NCBI GenBank assembly: GCA_037443765.1
Contig: JBBINS010000116.1
Span: forward strand, 1 to 9,755
DNA from: CAIKZZ01 sp037443765
GTDB taxonomy: Bacteria; Pseudomonadota; Gammaproteobacteria; Steroidobacterales; Steroidobacteraceae
DNA length: 9,755 nucleotides
Reading direction: 5' to 3'
This document shows positions 1-5,523 of the stretch, piece by piece (position 1 is the first letter of the stretch; every line of letters starts with the position of its first letter). The notes beneath the pieces were generated by a model. That model did no database searches and had not been told where the DNA came from. It saw only the letters and a program-made list of their open reading frames with translations. The position numbers and the translations under genes were made by a program.

Positions 1-441
1 GGTCGCCTCGGGGTCGTCAGTGCCGGCGCGAACGGCGGCAAGCTCCGCCCAGGCCGCCTCGGGGATCGGGAATGCCGCCCAGTCCAGCGTTTCCTTGACG
101 CGCTCGGGCCGCGATACGCCGCAGATCGTCGAAGCGATCCGCTGATCGCGCATGGAGAATTGCAGCGCGGCGGCGCCCGGCAACCGATACGCATCGGTGC
201 CGGCGCGCTCGCAGCCGCGCGGCAGATCGTCGAGCTCCGGCGCCTCGACGCGCGCGGCGATGCGCTCCGCGCGCAGGTCCGGCAGCGGCTGGTCCGGCGC
301 ATTCGCGTGGCGGCGCGCGAGCTGCAGCAGCGTCAGGCGATACTTGACCCGGTCGTTCGCGGCGAGCGCGTCCTCGATCAACCGCGGCAGCGTGAGCCCG
401 TGTTCGCCCAGCGCGGCGACGATGGATTGCTTGGCGACCAT
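1..441 (-). CDS. Aldo/keto reductase C-terminal tail joined to an unrecognised N-terminal region (partial, chimeric)
   Basis: Open minus-strand frame from an ATG at 441, preceded by a GAGGT Shine-Dalgarno about 7 nt away; it runs off the left edge after 147 codons. Residues from about 88 onward match the C-terminus of aldo/keto reductases of the D-threo-aldose/L-fucose dehydrogenase type: ALQFSMRD, then IASTICGVSRPERV (the NADP-binding region), then WAAFPIPEAAW and TDDPEAT near the usual end of the family. A complete enzyme has about 300-330 residues with a TIM barrel ahead of this tail. Here only about 87 residues precede it, helical in appearance (DRVKYRLTLLQLARRHA), and I do not recognise them as barrel sequence. 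Catalytic activity as a reductase is therefore unlikely, because the Asp/Tyr/Lys/His active-site part is absent. It may be a gene fusion, a deletion remnant or an assembly join. An alternative ATG at 495 would add 18 Arg-rich residues and has no clear support. Confidence 0.6.
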   Translation of the reverse strand, partial: MVAKQSIVAALGEHGLTLPRLIEDALAANDRVKYRLTLLQLARRHANAPDQPLPDLRAERIAARVEAPELDDLPRGCERAGTDAYRLPGAAALQFSMRDQRIASTICGVSRPERVKETLDWAAFPIPEAAWAELAAVRAGTDDPEAT

Positions 442-496
442 GCGGCTACCTCGTGGCGATGTGCCATGCTGCGCCCGGGGCTCGCGGCGCGGCATC

Positions 497-520
497 GCGG
501 CAGGCCACAATGCCTGCCGC
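497..520. promoter_or_regulatory. Perfect 9-bp inverted repeat between divergent genes
   Basis: GCGGCAGGC (497-505), a 6-nt spacer CACAAT, then GCCTGCCGC (512-520): a perfect palindromic pair. It lies in the 113-nt gap between the minus-strand gene starting at 441 and the methyltransferase starting at 555. The position suits a shared operator, or a hairpin in the 5' leader of the minus gene. It is not followed by a T-tract and is not downstream of any gene, so a terminator role is unlikely. No regulator is assigned. Confidence 0.4.
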
Positions 521-554
521 TCGGTTTGCCACCACGATGTAACGATGAGGACCT

Positions 555-1151
555 ATGCGCCTGCCGCACAGCCACTTCGACGCCGAATTCTTCGCGCGCT
601 ACTACGGTGATCCGGAAACGCGCGTCGCCGACGCGGGTGACGCGGCGCGCCTCGCCGGCCTGATCGCCGGCGTCGTCGACTACCTCGAGTTGCCGGTGCG
701 ACGCATCCTCGACGCCGGCTGCGGCATCGGCCTTCTCAAGGCGCCGCTCAAGCGCCGTTTTCCGCGCGCGAGCTACGAGGGCCTCGAGGTCAGCCCGTTC
801 CTCTGCCGGAAGTACGGCTGGCACCAGGGCTCGCTCGCGGACTTCGAAGCGCCGCCGTACGACCTCGTGGTGTGCCACGACGTGCTGCAGTACCTCGACG
901 ACGCGGGCGCGGCGCGCGCGCTCGCGAACCTCGCGCGCCTCGCGCGCGGCGCCCTCTACTTCAGCGTGCTGACGCGCCGCGACTGGCGCCAGTCGGCGGA
1001 CCAGTCGCGCACCGACCGCGACGTGCAGCTGCGCGCCGCGGACTGGTACCAGCGGCGGCTGCGGCGCGGCTTCCGCCACGTCGCGGGCGGCGTGCACGTC
1101 GCCAGGGGCCTCAATCCGATCCTGTGGGAACTCGAGCGCCCTTGGCGCTAG
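555..1151 (+). CDS. Class I SAM-dependent methyltransferase
   Basis: A 198-residue soluble protein with a Rossmann-type methyltransferase fold. Motif I, LDAGCGIG, is at residues 52-59 (SAM binding). The acidic residue at the end of beta-2 is in GLEVS (76-80, Glu78). Motif IV with the following helix, YDLVVCHDVLQYL, is at 102-114. A further strand, ALYFSVL, follows at 133-139, and a C-terminal region DWYQRRLRRGF is typical of Methyltransf_11/25-type enzymes. The ATG at 555 has a GAGGA Shine-Dalgarno just upstream. The substrate cannot be told from sequence; there is no DNA-methyltransferase target domain and no neighbouring biosynthetic genes. The stop is only 9 nt from the convergent stop of the cytochrome gene. 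No signal peptide, so cytoplasmic. Confidence 0.88.
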   Translation: MRLPHSHFDAEFFARYYGDPETRVADAGDAARLAGLIAGVVDYLELPVRRILDAGCGIGLLKAPLKRRFPRASYEGLEVSPFLCRKYGWHQGSLADFEAPPYDLVVCHDVLQYLDDAGAARALANLARLARGALYFSVLTRRDWRQSADQSRTDRDVQLRAADWYQRRLRRGFRHVAGGVHVARGLNPILWELERPWR

Positions 1152-1160
1152 CCGCCGGTC

Positions 1161-1610
1161 TCAGTGGGCCGGCTCGCCGAGCGTGCGCGGCGCCTGCAGG
1201 TCGCGCAGGTAGTCGACGAGCCGCGCGGTCGCATCGCGGGTCTTCTCGCCGGCGGTGACGTCCGCGCCCTGCTCGCGCCAGAGTTCCACGCCCCACACCG
1301 GCATGTCGCGCGGCCCGTGGCTCAGCAGCGACTCGCGCCCGTCGATGACCCGGTACACCCAGTTTTCGGGGTACTTGCCGCCATGGCGCGCGGCGATCCG
1401 CGTCAGGTCCGGTATCGAGGCCGCGAGGCTGCGGCTGACCGGCCCGTCGCCGGCGCCGGTCCTGCCGTGGCAGCTCTCGCAGAAGCGGTGGTAGAGCTCG
1501 GCACCGGTGTAGCCGGAGTAATCGGCCGCCAGCGCGGTCGCCATGCCGAGGACCGCGACGGCCGCGAGGGCCGTCAGGCCCGCGGCAGGGACTCGAGTGC
1601 GATGGCGCAT
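1161..1610 (-). CDS. Periplasmic monohaem c-type cytochrome
   Basis: A 149-residue protein with an Arg-containing N-terminus, a hydrophobic core (residues 10-26) and an ALA-type cleavage site before Asp30, so it is exported to the periplasm. The single haem attachment motif CESCH is at 44-48. The likely axial methionine is Met103 in RDMPVWG, and a C-terminal helix TARLVDYLRDLQ is typical of class I cytochromes c. The mature size of about 120 residues fits a small soluble electron carrier. The ATG at 1610 is preceded by GGGAG at good distance. It stands alone: divergent from the lipoprotein at 1750 and convergent with the methyltransferase, so its redox partner is not visible here. Confidence 0.92.
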   Translation of the reverse strand: MRHRTRVPAAGLTALAAVAVLGMATALAADYSGYTGAELYHRFCESCHGRTGAGDGPVSRSLAASIPDLTRIAARHGGKYPENWVYRVIDGRESLLSHGPRDMPVWGVELWREQGADVTAGEKTRDATARLVDYLRDLQAPRTLGEPAH

Positions 1611-1667
1611 GGATGTCTCCCGTCCAGGCCCGACTGTAGCGCTAAGGTGGCCGCCCGTAGGCTCGGA

Positions 1668-1697
1668 TTTCCGGGGTGTCGCTGCGCACGCTACAAT
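1668..1697 (+). promoter_or_regulatory. Candidate sigma70 promoter for the lipoprotein gene
   Basis: TACAAT at 1692-1697 matches the -10 consensus at 5 of 6 bases. A weak -35-like TTTCCG lies 18 nt upstream at 1668-1673. Initiation near 1704 would give a leader of about 45 nt before the ATG at 1750. In this very GC-rich context an A/T-rich box in the divergent gap stands out, but the -35 element is poor. Confidence 0.35.
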
Positions 1698-1749
1698 CCC
1701 GCCAGCGCCCAGGGCGCCCGCTCACGCAACGATCACCAGGGGGATACAG

Positions 1750-2190
1750 ATGCAACTTTCGTCGAACCTCGCAGGACGCGGCCCAAGCGCCCGCCTCGTT
1801 CTCGTGACGGCCGCCGCCGTCGCCGTCGGCAGCCTCGCCGGCTGTGGCGGAGGCGATGAGTCGGCCGCGCTCATCCGCGCGACCGTCGGAGTCCAGTCGA
1901 TCACCCAGCAGGGTCAGTGCGAAGACGTCAACGTCAAGGTGACGCCGGTGACGATCCTGCCGGGCGCCCCGAAGATGTCGAACAACAAGGAGTTCGTCAC
2001 GCCGGTGAAGCTCGTCAAGGGCGCCGATGGCGTGTCCTGCACCGGCTCCGCGCCGACGATCCCGATGGCGCCCGGCAAGTGGAAGTTCACGGCCAACCTG
2101 CCGTCCGAGATCGCGACGTGCGAGCGCGACATCGCCGCCGCCGGCAATCTCGCGGTCGGCTTCAAGGACGGCGAGACGACCTGCTTCTGA
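1750..2190 (+). CDS. Small cysteine-containing lipoprotein of unknown function
   Basis: A 146-residue protein starting at ATG 1750, with AGGGGGA about 6 nt upstream. An open frame extends further upstream, but this start is the one with both a good Shine-Dalgarno and a signal peptide. The N-terminus has Arg10 and Arg15, a hydrophobic stretch (16-30) and a clean lipobox, LAGC, with Cys32 as the lipidated residue, followed by a Gly-rich linker. Asp at mature position +5 (GGGDE) is not a +2 retention signal, so outer-membrane sorting is expected. The mature domain holds four further cysteines (57, 97, 124, 145), which could form two disulfides, and alternates short strands (EDVNVKVTPVTI, WKFTANL), suggesting a small beta fold. 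I do not recognise the family. It is followed by a strong hairpin, so it is probably monocistronic. Confidence 0.85.
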   Translation: MQLSSNLAGRGPSARLVLVTAAAVAVGSLAGCGGGDESAALIRATVGVQSITQQGQCEDVNVKVTPVTILPGAPKMSNNKEFVTPVKLVKGADGVSCTGSAPTIPMAPGKWKFTANLPSEIATCERDIAAAGNLAVGFKDGETTCF

Positions 2191-2197
2191 CCGCGGA

Positions 2198-2234
2198 GCG
2201 GAGCGCAGCGGCCCTTGGGCCCGCTGCGCTCCGC
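2198..2234 (+). terminator. Strong GC hairpin after the lipoprotein gene
   Basis: CGGAGCGCAGCGGCCC (2199-2214) pairs with GGGCCCGCTGCGCTCCG (2217-2233) with a single-base bulge and a very short loop; one extra G-C pair closes the base (2198/2234). It begins 8 nt after the stop at 2190. No T-tract follows, as is common in very GC-rich genomes, so termination efficiency is uncertain; it could also protect the 3' end of the mRNA. Confidence 0.55.
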
Positions 2235-2369
2235 CCGGACCCGGCGCGCGCCGGCCCCGCCGCGCGCCAGCCTCCTCCGCATTCGCATCGCACGGCCCCG
2301 CGGCCCGCGGTCGGACCGTCACGCGCCTGCCACAAGGCCTCTGCACGCCGAGAGCATCGCGTTAAGATC

Positions 2370-2388
2370 CGACCGGTCGTGCTAATAT
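2370..2388 (+). promoter_or_regulatory. Candidate operator and -10 box of the tetR-family gene
   Basis: CGACCGGTCG at 2370-2379 is a perfect 10-bp palindrome. TAATAT at 2383-2388 follows it and ends 7 nt before the ATG at 2396. If TAATAT is the -10 hexamer, transcription would begin at or within a base or two of the ATG. The palindrome would sit in the -35/-10 spacer, an ideal place for autorepression. There is no good -35 match, which fits a regulator-dependent or weak promoter. Confidence 0.4.
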
Positions 2389-2395
2389 CTCCGCT

Positions 2396-3019
2396 ATGGG
2401 GAAAGGAGCGCGAACCCGGGCGACGATTCTGACAGCGGCCGTCGAGACCGCCTGCCTCGGTGGCTTCGATGGCCTCAACCTGAAACCGCTCGCCGACCGG
2501 GTCGGCATGACGAAGAGCGGTCTCTACGCGCACTTCGGGTCCAAGGAGGCGCTGCAGGTCGCGACCCTCGAGCACGCCGCGGAGCTCTTCCAGACCCGCG
2601 TCGTCGCGCCCGCGAAACTCGAAGCCGCCGGCCTGCCGCGACTCGACGGCGTCTTCGGGCGCTGGCTCGACTGGCCCGGCAACGCCGGGCTCCCCGGCAA
2701 CTGCCCGTTCTTCGCGGGTGTGGTCGAGTTCGACGACGCGCAGGGCCCGGTGCGGGAGCGGCTCGTGCGCCTCTTTCGCGACTTCCGCCAGGTGGTCGAG
2801 CAGCTGGTGGCCTCCGGCGTCCGCCATGGTCACCTGCGTCCGGGGACAGACCCCGGGCAATTCGCGCACGAGCTGCTGGCGCTGCGCTACGCGCACCACT
2901 GGGCGCACGGATTCATGCGGGACCCGCAGGCGCTCGTCCGCACGCGCAATGCGTTCGCACGCCTCACCGGGCGCGCGCCGCCCGAGCTCGCCGCGGCCGC
3001 GACGCGCTATCGGCCGTAG
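2396..3019 (+). CDS. TetR/AcrR-family transcriptional regulator
   Basis: A 207-residue protein with the classic N-terminal helix-turn-helix: RATILTAAVETACLGGFDGL (8-27) leads to LADRVGMTKSGLYAHFGSKEAL (32-53), where the recognition helix is TKSGLYAHF. The remainder (about 60-195) is the all-helical ligand-binding and dimerisation domain, with the GNCPFFAGVVEFDD segment (101-114) found in a well-populated AcrR-like subgroup. Members usually repress their own gene or a neighbour and release DNA on binding a small hydrophobic ligand. The ATG at 2396 has no Shine-Dalgarno and a -10-like box immediately upstream, suggesting a leaderless mRNA. The 3' end overlaps the convergent PEBP-like gene by 13 nt. 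The regulated target is not evident: the nearest gene, lipoprotein 1750, is upstream and co-oriented, so autoregulation is the simplest guess. Confidence 0.93.
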   Translation: MGKGARTRATILTAAVETACLGGFDGLNLKPLADRVGMTKSGLYAHFGSKEALQVATLEHAAELFQTRVVAPAKLEAAGLPRLDGVFGRWLDWPGNAGLPGNCPFFAGVVEFDDAQGPVRERLVRLFRDFRQVVEQLVASGVRHGHLRPGTDPGQFAHELLALRYAHHWAHGFMRDPQALVRTRNAFARLTGRAPPELAAAATRYRP

Positions 3020-3564
3020 TAGACGGTGAACGTCGTCTTCGCGAGCGCGTTCGCGTTCAGCATGAACCCGACCATCGCCGCGGTCGAGGACGGGTCGGCG
3101 CCGAGCTTGTCGACCTTGAGCGCATACAGAGTGAACACGTAGCGATGCGCCGCGTCGCCCTGCGGCGGGCACGGACCGCCGAAACCGGGCTTGCCGTAGT
3201 CGGTCCCGGTCTGCACGGCGCCCTTCGGCGCCTTGCCGCTGGCGGGATCTCCGGCGCCGGCCGGCAGCGAGGCGACCGTCGCCGGGATGTCGAACATCAC
3301 CCAGTGCCACCAGCCGCTGCCGGTGGGCGCGTCCGGGTCGAACACCGTCAGCGCGAAGCTCTTCGTGCCCGGCGGCGCACCGCTCCAGCTGAGCGCCGGC
3401 GACGCGTTGCCGCCGGTGCAGCCGAAGCCGTTGAACACGTGGCGCGCTTCGAAGCGGCCGCCGGCAGTCAGTTCCGGGCTCGCGAGCTTGAATTCCGCGG
3501 CTCCCGCGGCGAGCGGCAGTGCGACGGCGATCAGCGCGAGTACCGGGCCGAGGCGTCCGAACAT
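3007..3564 (-). CDS. Exported YbhB/YbcL-type PEBP-like protein (Raf kinase inhibitor-like)
   Basis: A 185-residue protein with a signal peptide (hydrophobic 5-19, cleavage near AGA at 20-22), so the mature protein is periplasmic. The phosphatidylethanolamine-binding-protein fold is shown by the anion-pocket motif FDPDAPTGSGWWHWVMFDIP (75-94) and the GGPCPPQGDAAHRYVFTLYAL stretch (129-149), both diagnostic of bacterial YbhB/YbcL homologues. Cys49 and Cys132 could pair in the periplasm. The biochemical role of bacterial members is poorly defined; the fold binds phosphorylated or anionic small ligands. The ATG at 3564 has GGGAGAG 5 nt upstream. It overlaps the TetR gene tail to tail and is divergent from the unknown exported protein at 3642. 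Confidence 0.93.
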   Translation of the reverse strand: MFGRLGPVLALIAVALPLAAGAAEFKLASPELTAGGRFEARHVFNGFGCTGGNASPALSWSGAPPGTKSFALTVFDPDAPTGSGWWHWVMFDIPATVASLPAGAGDPASGKAPKGAVQTGTDYGKPGFGGPCPPQGDAAHRYVFTLYALKVDKLGADPSSTAAMVGFMLNANALAKTTFTVYYGR

Positions 3565-3641
3565 GGCACTCTCCCAAGGTGGTCCCAGGGGTCAAGTCTA
3601 GCAGCGGCGCGTCCGAGCGCCCCCCAGCCGATTGAGCGATA

Positions 3642-4325
3642 ATGGTTTTTCCGCCCCGATCCTTGGCCATCGTGCAGTCCCAGGCAATGTTTCCGCTCCT
3701 GCTCGCCGTGGCGCTCCTCGCCGGCGCCTGCGCCGAGCCCCATGCGCCCGCGTCGCATCAGCCGTCGATCGCGTGGAACCCGGCGGCTGCGCCGCGCCTG
3801 CCGATGCGCATCGGCCCCGACCTCGTGATCAAGCGCGTGCAGTTCGGCATCCTCGAGACCACGGCCGAGGGCGACGATCGCTTCGTGCCGGCGAACGAGG
3901 TGCCCGCCGAGGATGGCCAGGTCTTCGGCTGGGTCGTCGAGGTCGAGACCAGCCGCGAGTCGCTGCACTGGCAGGAATACCTGAAGCTGCCGCGCCCGCC
4001 GGCCGACTGGGGCGACGCGGGGGACGACCCCGAGGTGCTGATCTCCAAGGACGGCAAGGGCGCCGTCGCGCAGGGCGAAGACCTGGTCGAGGACGGGGAG
4101 CTGTCGAGATTCTATTGGTCGCTCGCCGCCGGCGACCCGGCCGGCGACTACGAGCTCGACCTCGCGGTGGAGGGCCGGCCGGTCGCGCACTTCACCTTCC
4201 GCGTGCCGGCCGAGGTGCAGGAGAAGGCGATCCTGGTGCGCAACGTTCCGCGTCGCGACGGCGGCTGGCGCGCCGCGAGCGCGGCGCCGGTGATGGCCTC
4301 CACGGGAGCGCGTGCATGGAGATGA
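3642..4325 (+). CDS. Exported protein of unknown function (possible lipoprotein)
   Basis: A 227-residue protein. From ATG 3642 (GAG at 5 nt) the N-terminus has Arg6 and a hydrophobic run MFPLLLAVALLAGAC (16-30). Cys30 could be lipidated, but the -3 residue is Ala rather than the usual Leu, so plain signal peptidase I cleavage after Ala29 is an alternative. A later ATG at 3687 would begin right at the hydrophobic run, but its nearest AGG is only 2 nt away. The mature part has a beta-rich pattern: LVIKRVQFGIL (61-71), FGWVVEVETS (95-104), then the PADWGD and YWSLAAGDPAGDYELDLAVEG segments, and HFTFRVP (183-189). This resembles an immunoglobulin-like or intermediate-filament-like beta sandwich, but I do not recognise the family. 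Its stop overlaps the start of the KTSC gene by 10 nt, implying translational coupling. Confidence 0.78.
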   Translation: MVFPPRSLAIVQSQAMFPLLLAVALLAGACAEPHAPASHQPSIAWNPAAAPRLPMRIGPDLVIKRVQFGILETTAEGDDRFVPANEVPAEDGQVFGWVVEVETSRESLHWQEYLKLPRPPADWGDAGDDPEVLISKDGKGAVAQGEDLVEDGELSRFYWSLAAGDPAGDYELDLAVEGRPVAHFTFRVPAEVQEKAILVRNVPRRDGGWRAASAAPVMASTGARAWR

Positions 4326-4528
4326 AAACGGTCAGTGCGGGGAACCTGCGGGCGATCGGCTACGACGAGGCGAACCGCGCGCTGCGCGTCGAGCTCGCCG
4401 GTGGCGCGCTGGTCGAGTACTCCGGCGTTTCGTCCGAAGTCTGGCGCCGGCTGTCGACGTCCTCCTCGATGTGGAGCTACTTCCGCGACAACATCGAAGA
4501 GAACTACTCCGAGCGCCGCATTCGCTGA
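4316..4528 (+). CDS. KTSC-domain protein, 70 residues
   Basis: A short stand-alone KTSC domain. The N-terminal strand region is LRAIGYDEANRALRVEL (11-27). The central LVEYSGV (32-38) corresponds to the family's Y-x-Y core with the first Tyr replaced by Val. VWRRLSTSSSMWSYFRDNI (42-60) and a terminal YSERRI follow, as in other members. The family is named for the lysyl-tRNA synthetase C-terminal domain; single-domain bacterial forms exist, and nucleic-acid binding has been suggested but not established. The ATG at 4316 has GGGAG about 8 nt upstream and lies inside the 3' end of the preceding gene; a second in-frame ATG at 4322 is possible. The membrane-protein gene starts only 8 nt after its stop. 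Confidence 0.85.
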   Translation: MEMKTVSAGNLRAIGYDEANRALRVELAGGALVEYSGVSSEVWRRLSTSSSMWSYFRDNIEENYSERRIR

Positions 4529-4536
4529 GCGCCCGG

Positions 4537-5523
4537 GTGTCCCAAAGCCATACGTTGCGGCGGGTGCTGCCGATCGTGCTCTCGGTCGCGATCGTGGCGA
4601 TGGCCGCGCGCGTCCTCTACAAGACGCTCCATCACGTCAAGGTCGCGGACGTGCTCGCGGCGCTGCACGCGATCCCGCTCACCAGCATCCTCGTCAGCGC
4701 GCTCCTCGTCACGACGCTCTACACCGCGCTCGCGATCTACGAGGCGATCGTCGTGCGCTTCGTCGAGGGCGGCGCCAGCCCCCGCCGGGCGGTGCTCGCG
4801 GCGCTGCTCGCGGCGCCGATCGGCCACGCGGTCGGCTGGGGTGCGGTCTCGGGTGGCGCGATCCGCTACCGCATCTACTCCGCGGTGCACCTGCCGCCGC
4901 TCGATATCGGCAAGATCGCGCTGCTGGCGGCGATCCCGTATCCGGCGGGGCTCGGCCTCCTGCTCGGCTTGTCGCTGGTGCTGCAGAGCGAGCCCGCCGG
5001 CGCGATCCTGCACGTGTCCGCGGCGCTGGCGCGCGGTACGGGGTTCGCGCTCCTCGCGCTGCACGCCGCGTACCTGCTGCTGATCGCGACGCGGCGCGCG
5101 CCGCTCGTGTTCGGACGCTTCCGCATGACGCTGCCGCCCCCGGACGTGACGGCGGTGCAGTATTGCGTCGGCATCGTCGAGGTGTGCTGCGGCGCGGGCG
5201 TCCTGTACCTGATGCTGCCGCCGATCCCGGGCCTGCCCTTCATCGTCTTCCTCGGCGTCTACGTGCTCTCGATCCTGGCCGCGCTCGCGAGCAGCGTGCC
5301 GGCGGGGCTGCTGGTGCTCGAGGCGATGCTGATCCGCCTGCTGCCGCACGTGCCGGAGCCGTCGCTGCTGGCGGCGGTCGCGGTCTACCGCTTCGTGCTC
5401 GAGGTGGTGCCGCTGCTCGTGGCGATCAGCCTGTTCCTGGCCTACGAGCTGTGGTGGAAGCTGCCGCGGCAGCGGCGCCGCGCCGCGGCGCTCAAGGCCG
5501 AACGGGAGCAGCGCAAGCCGTGA
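4537..5523 (+). CDS. MprF-flippase-like / UPF0104 (YbhN-type) multipass membrane protein
   Basis: From GTG 4537 this is 328 residues with roughly eight to nine hydrophobic segments (about 11-27, 46-68, 85-105, 127-149, 158-184, 209-229, 233-252, 277-304). Family signatures of the lysylphosphatidylglycerol synthase transmembrane region are visible: GWGAVSGGAIRYRIYS (100-115), and SSVPAGLLVLEAMLI (252-266), which corresponds to the VPGGLGVFE signature. In MprF this half flips aminoacylated phosphatidylglycerol across the inner membrane; stand-alone homologues are widespread and mostly uncharacterised. The cytoplasmic aminoacyl-transferase half of MprF is missing; the chain ends in a basic tail (PRQRRRAAALKAEREQRK). 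The GTG start is inferred: it is the first start codon after the KTSC stop and no nearby in-frame ATG keeps the first membrane segment. TTG 4555 is an alternative. Its stop abuts the stop of the convergent MalM-like gene. Confidence 0.85.
   Translation: MSQSHTLRRVLPIVLSVAIVAMAARVLYKTLHHVKVADVLAALHAIPLTSILVSALLVTTLYTALAIYEAIVVRFVEGGASPRRAVLAALLAAPIGHAVGWGAVSGGAIRYRIYSAVHLPPLDIGKIALLAAIPYPAGLGLLLGLSLVLQSEPAGAILHVSAALARGTGFALLALHAAYLLLIATRRAPLVFGRFRMTLPPPDVTAVQYCVGIVEVCCGAGVLYLMLPPIPGLPFIVFLGVYVLSILAALASSVPAGLLVLEAMLIRLLPHVPEPSLLAAVAVYRFVLEVVPLLVAISLFLAYELWWKLPRQRRRAAALKAEREQRKP

Noticed and set aside
378..1097. Minus-strand frame opposite the methyltransferase
   Set aside because: Antisense to a gene with all the expected methyltransferase motifs; the translation is charged low-complexity sequence without a domain.
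2162..3670. About 500-codon minus-strand frame spanning the lipoprotein end, TetR and PEBP genes
   Set aside because: It covers genes with clear domains in other frames, and its own translation is low-complexity Arg/Ala/Gly sequence.
4537..5523. Full MprF (lysylphosphatidylglycerol synthase)
   Set aside because: Only the membrane half is present; there is no C-terminal aminoacyl-transferase domain, and the next gene is on the opposite strand.
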